The position numbers and the translations under genes were made by a program. The notes under the pieces were generated by a model that was given only the letters and a program-made list of their open reading frames with translations, made no database searches and was not told the DNA's origin. This document shows, piece by piece, positions 45,649-54,620 of a stretch of 64,000 nt of DNA (positions within the stretch are counted from its first letter, which is position 1; each line of letters begins with the position of its first letter). The DNA is from an uncultured Parabacteroides sp. (GTDB lineage Bacteria; Bacteroidota; Bacteroidia; Bacteroidales; Tannerellaceae), in NCBI RefSeq assembly GCF_905196875.1, contig NZ_CAJJWO010000004.1, positions 1 to 64,000 on the forward strand. The letters run 5' to 3'.

Positions 45649-45693
45649 ATATCTTTTTCTATGTAAATCTTTTATGAATATTAGCAGCTTACT

Positions 45694-45808
45694 ATCGAGA
45701 GCGCTTCTCACTAACCATTGAGTACCTCGCTCACTTACTATCGAGTAACTTGCTCGATTATCATCGCGGGCTTCACGCGATTACTATCACGCGCTGTGCG
45801 CGATATTA
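45694..45808. repeat. Tandem array of five 23-bp hairpin units with a compensated stem change
   Basis: Units start at 45694, 45717, 45740, 45763 and 45786. Each is a 19-base mini-palindrome (six-base arms, seven-base loop) plus four spacer bases. Unit 3 pairs ATCGAG/CTCGAT, unit 4 ATCGCG/CGCGAT, so one pair changed from A-T to C-G on both sides. Units 1, 2 and 5 keep four to five of six pairs. The array spans the gap between the dut stop codon and the TPR gene, inside what looks like one operon. Confidence 0.75.
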
Positions 45809-46240
45809 CTGCTTGCCCGTATGTCCGAAGCCGCCGGCACCGCGTTCTGTTTCGTCCAACGCTTCTACCTGCTTCCAACTTACCTGGTTGTAGGTGGAGA
45901 TCACCATCTGGCAGATACGTTCTCCGTCGTTTACAGTGAACGGCTCGGAAGAGAGGTTGACCAGGATAACGCCGATCTCGCCCCGGTAATCCGCATCGAT
46001 CGTTCCCGGTGTGTTCAACAGGGTGATACCATGTTTCAATGCCAGGCCGCTACGGGGACGCATTTGCGCTTCGTATCCTTCCGGTAGGGCGATGTAGAGC
46101 CCTGTCGGGATCAGTTTACGTTCCAGCGGTTTCAGTACGACGGCTTCTGTCAGATTTGCACGAATATCCATACCTGCCGATAATTCGGTCGCGTAACCGG
46201 GTAGCGGGTGATGTGACTTGTTAATTATCTTTACTTCCAT
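45806..46240 (-). CDS. dut: dUTP diphosphatase (dUTPase)
   Basis: 144 residues, normal trimeric dUTPase length. All five motifs are present: AGMDIRA (1), PRSGLALKHG (2), GTIDADYRGEIGVIL (3), GERICQMV (4) and the C-terminal RGAGGFGHTG (5). Hydrolyses dUTP to dUMP and pyrophosphate, keeping uracil out of DNA and feeding thymidylate synthesis. It follows ispG by 40 bases. The last codon meets the tandem hairpin array. Confidence 0.96.
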   Translation of the reverse strand: MEVKIINKSHHPLPGYATELSAGMDIRANLTEAVVLKPLERKLIPTGLYIALPEGYEAQMRPRSGLALKHGITLLNTPGTIDADYRGEIGVILVNLSSEPFTVNDGERICQMVISTYNQVSWKQVEALDETERGAGGFGHTGKQ

Positions 46241-46280
46241 TATTATATCTTGATTTTGAGGGACGAAGATAGTACAAATA

Positions 46281-48116
46281 TCAGTTCTGCCAGTCTCCGT
46301 TCTCTTTTATTAACTGAACTAAACGTTCTACTGCATCTTCTTCGGCGATGTTCTTCAATACGCATTCTTTGCCTTTGTAAAGGCTGATCTGTCCGCGTCC
46401 TGCGCCAACGTAACCGTAGTCGGCATCGGCCATTTCACCGGGACCGTTTACGATACATCCCATGATGCCGATCTTCAGGCCTTTCAGGTGGGAGGTTGCT
46501 TCCTTGATACGGGCGATGGTGGTCTGCAGGTCGTAAAGCGTACGTCCGCAGCTGGGGCAGGAGATATATTCTGTTTTGCTGATACGTGAACGGGTAGCCT
46601 GCAGGATACCAAACATACAACTGTCTGTGACAGTGGCTTCGCATTCGTTATTTTGCAGCATGATACCGTTACCGAAGCCGTCGAGCAGCAGGGTACCGAA
46701 ATCGGCTGCTGATTTCAGTTGCAGCGACTCTTTGTCCGTTTCGTGGTATTCGCGGTGAAGGACGACCGGGATGTCGCAGTTGGCTGTCATCAGTTTATGC
46801 ATCGCAGCGCGTTGGGAACCGACACCGTTTCGGTGGTGGGTACTTAGTACGACTACGATGGTCGGGTCTTGTTTCAGAATCTCCAATGTACGGTTTGTCA
46901 GATCATTGTATGTCAACCGTATAAACTTCAGAGGAGAGTTGAAGTTCTTTATTTCTTCTATTTCAGAGGCTATGAAGTAAGGGAATGCATTCGGACGTTC
47001 TTTCCAGAAATGGGCGTCTACCAGCATGCGGAAATTGTCGGGAAGGTTTTCAGGATCTTCCTTGCCGATATAAATATAGTCCGGCATCGACAAATGGTCG
47101 AATTCAAAGTCGCCGTTACTGCGGTCGGAGATAACGATAGGAGGGAAATTGCCTCCGATACCTTCCGTTACACGGCTGATGCGGCGGGAAGCTGTTATCG
47201 GGTCGTAACCGGGAACGATATTGGCGGTAATAGGCTTATGGCCCTGGCGTTCGAGGATGTAGTCGACCAGTTTGCGGGCAACGGGCATTTCTGCTTCGGG
47301 GTCTTCGCTGAGGGAGACGCGAATCGTATCGCCTATGCCGTCAGTCAACAGGGTTCCGATACCGACAGCGCTTTTGATACGGCCGTCCTCGCCGTCACCG
47401 GCTTCAGTTACTCCCAGGTGAAGCGGGTAATGCATGTCTTCAGCATCCATCGTCTGAACAAGCAGGCGTACGGTTTTGACCATTACGACAGTGTTGGAAG
47501 CCTTGATCGATATGACTACGTCGGGGAAGTTTTCATCCTGGCAGATACGCAGGAACTCCATGCAGGAGGCTACCATTCCTTCGGGGGTGTCACCGTACCG
47601 GCTCATGATACGGTCGGACAGTGAACCATGATTTACGCCAATGCGGATGGCGGTACCGTGTTCTTTACAGATATTGAGAAAGGGAACAAAACGGTCGCGT
47701 ATCTTCTGTAATTCTGCGGCATATTCTTCGTCGGTATATTCCAGAAGATCGAAGGTCTTTACTTTGTCAACGTAGTTACCCGGATTGATGCGTACTTTTT
47801 CCACCTCTGCAGCAGCGGCATCGGCTGCTTTGGGGTTGAAATGGATATCGGCAACCAGTGGTGTGGTATATCCCTGGGCAGTTAGCTCCTTGCGGATTTC
47901 TCCCAGGTTACGGGCCTCACGTTCGCCCTGAGCTGTGAAACGCACATATTCAGCTCCCGCTTCGATCATGCGGATGGCCTGGCGGACGGCGGCTTCGGTG
48001 TCCATGGTCGAAACATTTGCCATGGATTGGATACGTATCGGATTGTCGCCTCCCAACGGCGTGTTCCCTATATTGACAACAGACGATTTGCGGCGACTGT
48101 AATTAAAATGATCCAT
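46281..48116 (-). CDS. ispG: 4-hydroxy-3-methylbut-2-enyl diphosphate synthase, long form
   Basis: 611 residues from ATG 48116 (MDHFNYSRRKSSVVNIGNTP); the frame is open upstream only into the inverted repeat. TIM barrel at the N-terminus (IRIQSMANVSTMDTEAAVRQ, AEYVRFTAQGEREARNL, IRIGVNHGSLSDRI), then the extra domain of the plant/Bacteroidota form, then the 4Fe-4S reductase-like part with SCPSCGRTLYDLQ and GIMGCIVNGPGEMADADYGY supplying the cluster ligands. Catalyses the penultimate step of the MEP isoprenoid pathway. Between purE (96 bases upstream, with a hairpin) and dut. Confidence 0.95.
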   Translation of the reverse strand: MDHFNYSRRKSSVVNIGNTPLGGDNPIRIQSMANVSTMDTEAAVRQAIRMIEAGAEYVRFTAQGEREARNLGEIRKELTAQGYTTPLVADIHFNPKAADAAAAEVEKVRINPGNYVDKVKTFDLLEYTDEEYAAELQKIRDRFVPFLNICKEHGTAIRIGVNHGSLSDRIMSRYGDTPEGMVASCMEFLRICQDENFPDVVISIKASNTVVMVKTVRLLVQTMDAEDMHYPLHLGVTEAGDGEDGRIKSAVGIGTLLTDGIGDTIRVSLSEDPEAEMPVARKLVDYILERQGHKPITANIVPGYDPITASRRISRVTEGIGGNFPPIVISDRSNGDFEFDHLSMPDYIYIGKEDPENLPDNFRMLVDAHFWKERPNAFPYFIASEIEEIKNFNSPLKFIRLTYNDLTNRTLEILKQDPTIVVVLSTHHRNGVGSQRAAMHKLMTANCDIPVVLHREYHETDKESLQLKSAADFGTLLLDGFGNGIMLQNNECEATVTDSCMFGILQATRSRISKTEYISCPSCGRTLYDLQTTIARIKEATSHLKGLKIGIMGCIVNGPGEMADADYGYVGAGRGQISLYKGKECVLKNIAEEDAVERLVQLIKENGDWQN

Positions 48117-48123
48117 CTTGTTT

Positions 48124-48214
48124 AATTGACAATGAACAATTGACAATTGACAATTGGCAATAAGCGGAGTCTATTCTCTTTTAATTGTCAATTGTCAATT
48201 ATCAATTGTCAATT
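48124..48214. repeat. 32-bp inverted repeat built of AATTGAC units
   Basis: Arms 48124-48155 and 48183-48214, each made of repeated CAATTGACAATTG, are near-perfect reverse complements with a 27-base loop. It fills the purE-ispG gap and would form a long hairpin in the transcript. Function unknown; terminator, mRNA stabiliser or dispersed repeat. Confidence 0.65.
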
Positions 48215-48719
48215 AGTTAGTTTTGTATTTAAAAGAAACCTGAGCTAACTCCTGGTTTGCTTTTACGATCTTTTTCTTCAAGTCTTCTTTGTAATTAGCC
48301 AGTTTGCCCTGAAGTTGTTCGTCTCCTACAGCCAGCATCTGAACGGCCAGGATACCTGCGTTCAATGCGCCGTTGATACCTACTGTGGCAACAGGAATAC
48401 CCGGAGGCATCTGTACGATAGCCAATAGGGCGTCCATACCGTCGAGTGTCGAGTTGATGGGGACACCGATTACCGGCAGGGTAGTCATCGATGCGATAAC
48501 TCCACACAAGTGCGCAGCCATTCCGGCAGCAGCGATAATAACTTTGATACCACGGTCTTTAGCGCCTTTGGCAAAGGATTCTACTTCAGCCGGAGTACGG
48601 TGGGCAGACAAAGCATGCATTTCGAACGGGATTTCCATCTCGTCGAGCAACTTGGCTGCTTTTTCCATGACGGGCAGGTCGGAAGTACTGCCCATGATAA
48701 TACTAACTACAGGTGTCAT
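48213..48719 (-). CDS. purE: N5-carboxyaminoimidazole ribonucleotide mutase
   Basis: 168 residues. Class I PurE signs: VSIIMGSTSDLPVMEKAAKLL, ALSAHRTPAEVESFA, IIAAAGMAAHLCGVIASMT and LPVIGVPINSTLDGMDALLAIVQMPPGIPVATVGI. Converts N5-CAIR to CAIR in purine synthesis. The start codon directly follows the gcvH stop with no base between, so the two are cotranscribed. Confidence 0.96.
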   Translation of the reverse strand: MTPVVSIIMGSTSDLPVMEKAAKLLDEMEIPFEMHALSAHRTPAEVESFAKGAKDRGIKVIIAAAGMAAHLCGVIASMTTLPVIGVPINSTLDGMDALLAIVQMPPGIPVATVGINGALNAGILAVQMLAVGDEQLQGKLANYKEDLKKKIVKANQELAQVSFKYKTN

Positions 48720-49100
48720 TTATTTAGCGATGAATTGTTCGTATTCAGCTGCAGACAATAGATCGTCCAGTTCAGAAGGATCTGTCAGGGAGATCTTGAT
48801 CAACCAACCGTTTCCGTAAACATCTTCGTTAACCAGTTCAGGTTTGTCATCCAGTTCAGAGTTAGCCTGGATCACTTCTCCGCTAACAGGCATGAACAGG
48901 TCAGAAACAGTCTTTACGGCTTCGATTGTACCGAAAACTTCTTCTTTGTCAAGCTTTTCGCCTTCTGTAGTAATGTCTACAAAAACGATTTCACCCAATT
49001 CGCTCTGAGCGTAGTCTGTGATACCAACATAGGCAACTGCGCCATCTACACGAATCCATTCGTGATCTTTTGTGTACTTTAAATCAGCAGGAAAGTTCAT
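48720..49100 (-). CDS. gcvH: Glycine cleavage system H protein
   Basis: 126 residues, normal length. Starts MNFPADLKYTKDHEWIRVDG, with the lipoyl motif FGTIEAVKTVSDLFMPVSGEV where Lys63 carries lipoate. Shuttles the methylamine group between the P, T and L proteins of glycine cleavage. The other gcv genes are not in the window. It sits between the PAP2-like gene and purE, linking one-carbon supply with purine synthesis. Confidence 0.96.
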   Translation of the reverse strand: MNFPADLKYTKDHEWIRVDGAVAYVGITDYAQSELGEIVFVDITTEGEKLDKEEVFGTIEAVKTVSDLFMPVSGEVIQANSELDDKPELVNEDVYGNGWLIKISLTDPSELDDLLSAAEYEQFIAK

Positions 49101-49116
49101 AATTTTAGTGTTTTTA

Positions 49117-49746
49117 TTAGATGAATAAATAGATATAACTCAATAATGAGGCTACAAAGGTACATATAAATCCGAGACAAAAGCCGGCATACACCTGCAT
49201 TGGTGTGTGACGTTTTAAAAAGATACGCGATGTACCGACCAGACCGGCTGCCAGGAGCACGATAATGAAACCCCAGTACGGATTTATAAGGTGGAGACGG
49301 GCAATCCCCATCATGCCTCCTAATAGTCCTCCGACTCCCAGCGTATGTGCACTGATTTTCCAGTAAAAGTTGATAAACAAGGATATTAGCAAGGCTACGC
49401 AGGCTCCCATCAGTAGGGACAGGAACCAGAAGGGTATCATCATCTTATACATGTAGAAGATACAGACCATCATTGAGGTGATGATGATCAGGTAAGGAAC
49501 GACTCTTTCCTTGCGGTCTGTCAGTTCCAGGTCGCCGACTGCTCCGTTCTTCACCATCAGAAAAATGAAAAGTCCCGGAACTACAGCTGTAGACAAGAAC
49601 GCGCCGCCTACCAGAAAGAGCTTCATGGTGGGAGGATAGATGGCAAGATATGTAAATGTCAGTGCCAGTATTACTCCATACGTTACCATTAGCAACGGGT
49701 GGAACATACCGGATATTATATTTGAAAACAGTCTCATACGCTTCAA
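49117..49746 (-). CDS. PAP2-like membrane protein with altered phosphatase residues
   Basis: 209 residues, about six membrane segments. The last part resembles the PAP2 phosphatase fold: KISAHTLGVGG in the place of PSGH and GTSRIFLKRHTPMQVYAGFCLG in the place of SR-x5-H-x3-D. The final Asp position is Gln and the conserved KxxxxxxRP element is not clear, so lipid phosphatase activity is doubtful. Related proteins stand next to rpoN in other Bacteroidota, as far as I recall. Two bases after rpoN and 16 before gcvH. Confidence 0.7.
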   Translation of the reverse strand: MKRMRLFSNIISGMFHPLLMVTYGVILALTFTYLAIYPPTMKLFLVGGAFLSTAVVPGLFIFLMVKNGAVGDLELTDRKERVVPYLIIITSMMVCIFYMYKMMIPFWFLSLLMGACVALLISLFINFYWKISAHTLGVGGLLGGMMGIARLHLINPYWGFIIVLLAAGLVGTSRIFLKRHTPMQVYAGFCLGFICTFVASLLSYIYLFI

Positions 49747-49748
49747 AT

Positions 49749-51203
49749 TTATATTTCTTTTCTGAGCCTTGCAACCGGAATATCTAACTGTTCACGGTAT
49801 TTAGCCACTGTTCGGCGGGCGATAACATATCCTTTCTCTTTCAGGATGGTGGTGAGTTCCTCATCGGTGAGGGGTTTACGTTTATCCTCGCTGTCAATAT
49901 GTTCTTTCATAATCTTCTTCACTTCACGGGTGGATATCTCTTCACCGCTGTCGGTCTGCATCGACTCGGAAAAGAAGAACTTCAGAGGGTAGATACCGAA
50001 GTTGGTTTGTACATATTTACTGTTACTAACCCTCGAAATGGTCGATATGTCGTATCCTGCACGTTCGGCCACATCTTTCAGTATCATCGGGCGCAGGGTG
50101 GCATCGTCTCCGGTCAGGAAAAAGTCCCGTTGCAGAAGGATGATGGCTTCCATCGTACGTTGTAATGTCTCCTGGCGTTGCCTGATCGCGTCGATAAACC
50201 ACTGGGCCGAGTCGAGTTTTTGCTTTACGAACTGTACGGCCTCGCGCATCTTGGATGTTTGGTTTGCCTTGTTGCCGGCATAGTCCTGAAACATTTCCGC
50301 ATAATCACGGCTGATCCGCAGGTCGGGGATGTCCCGGTTATTCATGCTTAAGATCAGTTCTCCGTTGATAGCTTCCACCAGGAAATCGGGGATCACCTGG
50401 CTCATGGCTACTTCCATAGAACCACCCCAGCTGCTACAAGGTTTAGGATCGAGGGCAATTATTTCGTGGATGGCTTTCTTCAGCGTCTCTTCACTGATGT
50501 TCAGCCCTCGCATGATCTTGTCGTAGTGTTTGCGGGTGAATTCTTCGAAATATTCCGTAAGGATATGGATGGCCATTTCTACTCCGGCAGTCGGTTCTTT
50601 CCGGTTGAGTTGCAGTAACAGGCACTCCTGCAGGTTGCGTGCTCCGACTCCGGCTGGGTCGAAGTCTTGTATGATGGCAAGTACTTCTTCTATTTCTTTT
50701 TCGTCTACATCTTGTCCGGCTTGAAATACCAGATCGTCGGCTATGGCGGAGAGTTCGCGGCGAAGATAGCCGTCGTCATCTATATTACCTATTATATATT
50801 CGGCTATCTTTACCTGTTTCTCGGGCAGGTCGCGTAATCCGAGTTGTTGCAGTAAGTATTCGTTCAACGACTGGCTTACGGAGAAAGGAATATCTTCTTT
50901 ACGTTCTGTCTTTTCGCTTATTTCACGTAGTTTGTAATCGGGAATGTCGTCTTCGGTCATATAATCGCCGAGCGAGATATCTGCCTCTGTCTCGTTTGTA
51001 GATATATCATCACCACCTTCATCGTCAGTCCGTTCAAAGTCGTCTGCAATATCTTTTCCTTCTTCCAGGGCAGGGTTGTCTTCCAGCTCATGCTTGATAC
51101 GTTCTTCCAGCTCGATAGCCGGAAGCTCGAGAAGCCGGATTAGCTGTATCTGCTGCGGAGAGAGCTTTTGCTGTAACTTTTGTTGTAACTGTTGCTTCAA
51201 CAT
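49749..51203 (-). CDS. rpoN: RNA polymerase sigma-54 factor
   Basis: 484 residues. Region I with the Gln/Leu-rich start (LKQQLQQKLQQKLSPQQIQLIRLLEL), an acidic region II (about 45-85), core-binding region and the C-terminal RpoN box ARRTVAKYREQL, which reads the -24 element. Directs transcription at -12/-24 promoters with AAA+ activators. No activator gene is adjacent. First gene of a long minus-strand operon; its own -7 box lies at 51231-51238. Confidence 0.95.
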   Translation of the reverse strand: MLKQQLQQKLQQKLSPQQIQLIRLLELPAIELEERIKHELEDNPALEEGKDIADDFERTDDEGGDDISTNETEADISLGDYMTEDDIPDYKLREISEKTERKEDIPFSVSQSLNEYLLQQLGLRDLPEKQVKIAEYIIGNIDDDGYLRRELSAIADDLVFQAGQDVDEKEIEEVLAIIQDFDPAGVGARNLQECLLLQLNRKEPTAGVEMAIHILTEYFEEFTRKHYDKIMRGLNISEETLKKAIHEIIALDPKPCSSWGGSMEVAMSQVIPDFLVEAINGELILSMNNRDIPDLRISRDYAEMFQDYAGNKANQTSKMREAVQFVKQKLDSAQWFIDAIRQRQETLQRTMEAIILLQRDFFLTGDDATLRPMILKDVAERAGYDISTISRVSNSKYVQTNFGIYPLKFFFSESMQTDSGEEISTREVKKIMKEHIDSEDKRKPLTDEELTTILKEKGYVIARRTVAKYREQLDIPVARLRKEI

Positions 51204-51230
51204 ATTTAAAATCGTCTACTTTAGAACATG

Positions 51231-51238
51231 CAAATATA
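51231..51238 (-). promoter_or_regulatory. -7 box for the rpoN operon
   Basis: Minus strand TATATTTG, full match to TANNTTTG, 27 bases before the rpoN ATG. No -33 TTTG at 19-20 bases. Confidence 0.45.
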
Positions 51239-51377
51239 ACTTTTTACGCCGAACAGACTTATGATTAAAAACATAATTGTTCTAAAGAAACTGTTTGACT
51301 GATGGTTATCTTTCAATTTTAACACACATCTCCTGTAATTAATTTCTTGAAATGCCTTAAAAATCAAAACTATTCCA

Positions 51378-51385
51378 TATTTTTG
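51378..51385 (+). promoter_or_regulatory. -7 box for the GAF/PAS sensor kinase
   Basis: Plus strand TATTTTTG, full match to TANNTTTG, 20 bases before the ATG at 51406; no matching -33 box. Divergent from the rpoN promoter. Confidence 0.4.
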
Positions 51386-51405
51386 CGTTTGTAAAGTTAC
51401 CCTAT

Positions 51406-53583
51406 ATGACATCAACGCTAACTAAAAGTAAATATAGTCAGCTATCCAGAGAAGAGCTAATACGATTATTGGAAATGCGGGATAAGGAACAGATACATAA
51501 TGTAAATAGTTCTTCTCCCGTCATCCCCAATATAAAACGTATTATATCCGAAGTGCTTGTCTTGTTGTTCAACGAAGAGGAACAGCCGATAGAGAAAGCA
51601 ATGAGGTTACTTCTCGACTTTTTCAATGCAGACTGGGGATATGTGGCTATTTTTGAAGATAATGGTCGGATGGCGAGTTTCCCGTGCGAAGTGATGAGCA
51701 AATGGGTCGAAGTGCCAAAAGAAGATCATTCCGAACTTACATATGAAACGATTCCATGGATTATGGACACGATAAAGTCCGGACATGATATTGTGATGTG
51801 TAGTATGAATGAATTGCCGCCGGAAGCCAGTATCGATAAGACATTGTTTGAGTTGCAGCAACTCAAATCCATGCTTATTATCCCACTTTCTTTTCATAAT
51901 AAGGTGCAAGGCTTTATCGGTTTCGACTCTGTCCGGGTTCAACGTTCCTGGACGTTGGAAGATGTCGAAGATTTACATATTGTTGCCCGGATTTTCTCTA
52001 TTATAATCGAACGCCTGCAAACGCAAAGTAGTCTGGAAGAATCGAGAAAGCATCTCTCTGAACTCAGCACAAAATTCAAGCAATTCTTTAATAACTTGCC
52101 TGTCGGGGTAGAGTTATACGACTCTGAGGGTTATCTGATCGACCTTAATGAAGCGGATGCCCGTATATTCGGTTCTACCCGTAAAGACCTTTTGGGAATT
52201 AATTTGTTTGAAAATCCGGCTGTCCCTGCCCCAATTCTCGACGGTATAAAACACGGACAACCATTTAGTTTTCCTTTGATTTATGATTTCAGCGCTATAC
52301 AGAGCACCAGTTATTATTCTTCTGCATTTGTCGATCATATAAAGTATTTGCAGATAAAAGGTATCGGGCTGGATGATCCGGAATTTGGAAGAATAGGATA
52401 TCTAATGATTATTTCGGATAATACGGATGCTCAGATAAAGTCTGAACAGACAAAGAATAATCTGGCAATACTGAAGGCAGTTCTGTTATCCGGCCGTTCC
52501 ATTGTAGGTGAGTATAATGTAGAGGAGGATGAGTTATATATCAATCCTGTACTGAATGATTTCCCGAGTACCAACCCGTTGTTTGAGTATATGAAGACAT
52601 ACAATTATATGTCTATTCAGGATTTGAGTAATCTTGGCAAATTCGGGGAAGAAGAGACGAATGACATGTCTCCTTTCTTACAGGTTGTTCGTGGAGAAGT
52701 CGACAATTGTAGTTTTGTATGTAAACTGGCGGTAGGAGCTGAGCCGGTTTGGGTCCGGATCAATGCACAGGCCCATGAAATAAACAAAGACGGTCATCCA
52801 AGTAAGGTCATTTGTTATATAAGAGATATAACGCAGGAAAAGCTACTGGAAGAGAAATTGCAGCAAGCTCGTGATGAGTCGCGCAGGAATGAGCTGGAAA
52901 TGCAGAAAGCCCGTGAGGCTGATAAGCTGAAGTCGACCTTCCTGGCCAATATGAGTCACGAGATCCGTACTCCTTTGAATGCTATTGTCGGTTTTTCAGG
53001 AATTATTGCAGAAATTGATGCCAAGGAAGATAAAGATGAATATGTAAAGATCATCAATAAGAACTGCGACCTGCTTCTTCGCTTGATTACGGATATTCTT
53101 GATTTTTCGAAGATTGAATCCGGAGTGATGGAGTATTTGCTGAGTGAAGTCAGTATAAAAGAGATATGTTGTGACGAATTTCAAGTACATCGTTTGAAAG
53201 TACAGGAAGGAGTTACTCTATTGTGTGATTTGGCTGCTTTACCTGATATAATCCTTTATACGGACGCTAAACGTGTTACTCAGGTTATTTCAAATTTGTT
53301 GTCGAATGCAATAAAGTTCACCGAACAGGGAACGATAACTCTTTCCTACTCATTAAAGGATGATCATGTTCTTTTTGAGGTATGCGATACCGGGATAGGT
53401 ATTTCGGCTAAATATCTTGAATCTGTTTTTGAGCGGTTTACTAAGGTCGATTCTTTCAAACAAGGGACAGGGTTGGGGTTATCTATCTGCAAAACTATCG
53501 TTAAAGCATTGAATGGAGATATCGGTGTAAGTTCTACTCCCGGTAAGGGCTCTCGTTTCTGGTTTACTTTGCCTTGTAGATGA
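51406..53583 (+). CDS. Cytoplasmic sensor histidine kinase with GAF and PAS domains
   Basis: 725 residues without membrane segments or signal peptide. A GAF-like domain (about 45-205, LLLDFFNADWGYVAIFEDNG, MLIIPLSFHNKVQGFIGFDSV) precedes two PAS-like domains (KQFFNNLPVGVELYDSEGYLIDLN near 225; a second near 345-470), a short coiled linker, HisKA with MSHEIRTPLNAIVGFSG (His518) and HATPase (SNLLSNAIKFT, DTGIGIS, GTGLGLSIC). No receiver domain or response regulator lies nearby, so the partner is elsewhere. Its 3' end overlaps the converging EamA gene by 20 bases. Confidence 0.9.
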   Translation: MTSTLTKSKYSQLSREELIRLLEMRDKEQIHNVNSSSPVIPNIKRIISEVLVLLFNEEEQPIEKAMRLLLDFFNADWGYVAIFEDNGRMASFPCEVMSKWVEVPKEDHSELTYETIPWIMDTIKSGHDIVMCSMNELPPEASIDKTLFELQQLKSMLIIPLSFHNKVQGFIGFDSVRVQRSWTLEDVEDLHIVARIFSIIIERLQTQSSLEESRKHLSELSTKFKQFFNNLPVGVELYDSEGYLIDLNEADARIFGSTRKDLLGINLFENPAVPAPILDGIKHGQPFSFPLIYDFSAIQSTSYYSSAFVDHIKYLQIKGIGLDDPEFGRIGYLMIISDNTDAQIKSEQTKNNLAILKAVLLSGRSIVGEYNVEEDELYINPVLNDFPSTNPLFEYMKTYNYMSIQDLSNLGKFGEEETNDMSPFLQVVRGEVDNCSFVCKLAVGAEPVWVRINAQAHEINKDGHPSKVICYIRDITQEKLLEEKLQQARDESRRNELEMQKAREADKLKSTFLANMSHEIRTPLNAIVGFSGIIAEIDAKEDKDEYVKIINKNCDLLLRLITDILDFSKIESGVMEYLLSEVSIKEICCDEFQVHRLKVQEGVTLLCDLAALPDIILYTDAKRVTQVISNLLSNAIKFTEQGTITLSYSLKDDHVLFEVCDTGIGISAKYLESVFERFTKVDSFKQGTGLGLSICKTIVKALNGDIGVSSTPGKGSRFWFTLPCR

Positions 53584-54436
53584 GGGCTTCTCTGGTTTGC
53601 AGTAATACAGAGATACAGATGAGCCCCAGTCCGGTGTAGAAAGCGAGATTTAATTCTTTGGCTTCCCCGAAAAACAACATGGCAAGGATAATACTGTAAA
53701 CCGGTTCCAGGTTGTAACTCAGGTTGACGGTAAAAGCCGATATAGTTTTCAATACCTGTATCTGTAACAGGTATAGTCCGATTGTGCAGACCAGGGCCAG
53801 TAGAAGCAGATAAAGAAAATCATTTATATCCGGAAGTATTGTTGCGACAGGGAAAAAGTACAGATATACAGGTAATAGACAACTCAGTCCCAGAAAACCG
53901 CCGGCCATTTCATATAATAACATGATACGGGAGGGATGATGTGCACCTACTTTTTTATTGGTTATGGTAAATAGAGCAGCCAAAGCTGAAGAGATAATAC
54001 CTATTATGATACCGGAACGATATCGCATGTCAAATCGAAAAATGAGCAAGATCCCGACGACAGTGATCAGACTGAATAATAACTCCTTGATCTTAAACCT
54101 GCGACGAATAAGCAAAGGTTCCAGCAGAGCAGTAAAGAATCCGACCAGCGAAAAGCAAACAACCCCAACAGAAACATTCGACATTTTGATACTTCCATAG
54201 AAGAATACCCAATGTAAGCCAAGTATAAAACCTGTTCCGGCAATTTTCAATTGCTCTTTCAAGGGGATAGATTGTAGCTTGTTGCTGATTTTCAGAATGG
54301 TGAACAGTAAAACAGCGGCAAACATCATACGATACCAGACCAACAATCCTTCATTCAGGGTAATAAGTTTCCCAAACAGTCCGGTGAAGCCTGCCAGCAA
54401 GATAGATATATGAAGTTTGATAAATGCATTTTTCAT
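53564..54436 (-). CDS. EamA-family (DMT) transporter
   Basis: 290 residues from ATG 54436 (MKNAFIKLHISILLAGFTGL); an ATG 60 bases up is in frame but adds polar residues. Ten membrane segments in two five-helix EamA repeats are visible: GFTGLFGKLITLNEGLLVWYRMMFA opens the first, and GIIIGIISSALAALFTITNK the second, with the family ending SYNLEPVYSIILAMLFFGE. Drug/metabolite exporter of unknown substrate. Converges with the sensor kinase and overlaps its last 20 bases. Confidence 0.87.
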   Translation of the reverse strand: MKNAFIKLHISILLAGFTGLFGKLITLNEGLLVWYRMMFAAVLLFTILKISNKLQSIPLKEQLKIAGTGFILGLHWVFFYGSIKMSNVSVGVVCFSLVGFFTALLEPLLIRRRFKIKELLFSLITVVGILLIFRFDMRYRSGIIIGIISSALAALFTITNKKVGAHHPSRIMLLYEMAGGFLGLSCLLPVYLYFFPVATILPDINDFLYLLLLALVCTIGLYLLQIQVLKTISAFTVNLSYNLEPVYSIILAMLFFGEAKELNLAFYTGLGLICISVLLQTREALIYKAK

Positions 54437-54540
54437 CCTTCGCCCAGAATTTAAAGACTCCGGCAAATATACGACAAATTGTACAGCAAACAACATGATC
54501 TATCTTTCTGTCTAATGCGCACATAATCAAAACTTTTTAA

Positions 54541-54548
54541 TATATTTG
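54541..54548 (+). promoter_or_regulatory. -7 box for the HTH regulator
   Basis: Plus strand TATATTTG, full match to TANNTTTG, about 72 bases before the ATG at 54621; -33 box not evident. Confidence 0.4.
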
Positions 54549-54620
54549 TGGAAGGTGTAGGGTTGTTTAGGCAAGTAAACTGCAGGTATTAAGGACCAAT
54601 TTTGAAAGAAATATTTTAGT

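Noticed and set aside
45718..45939. Small plus-strand gene over the tandem hairpins
   Set aside because: Runs through the repeat units and antisense to dut; the repetitive DNA explains the open frame.
46869..47624. 251-codon plus-strand frame inside ispG
   Set aside because: Lies opposite the conserved TIM-barrel part of ispG; codon shadow, no start context.
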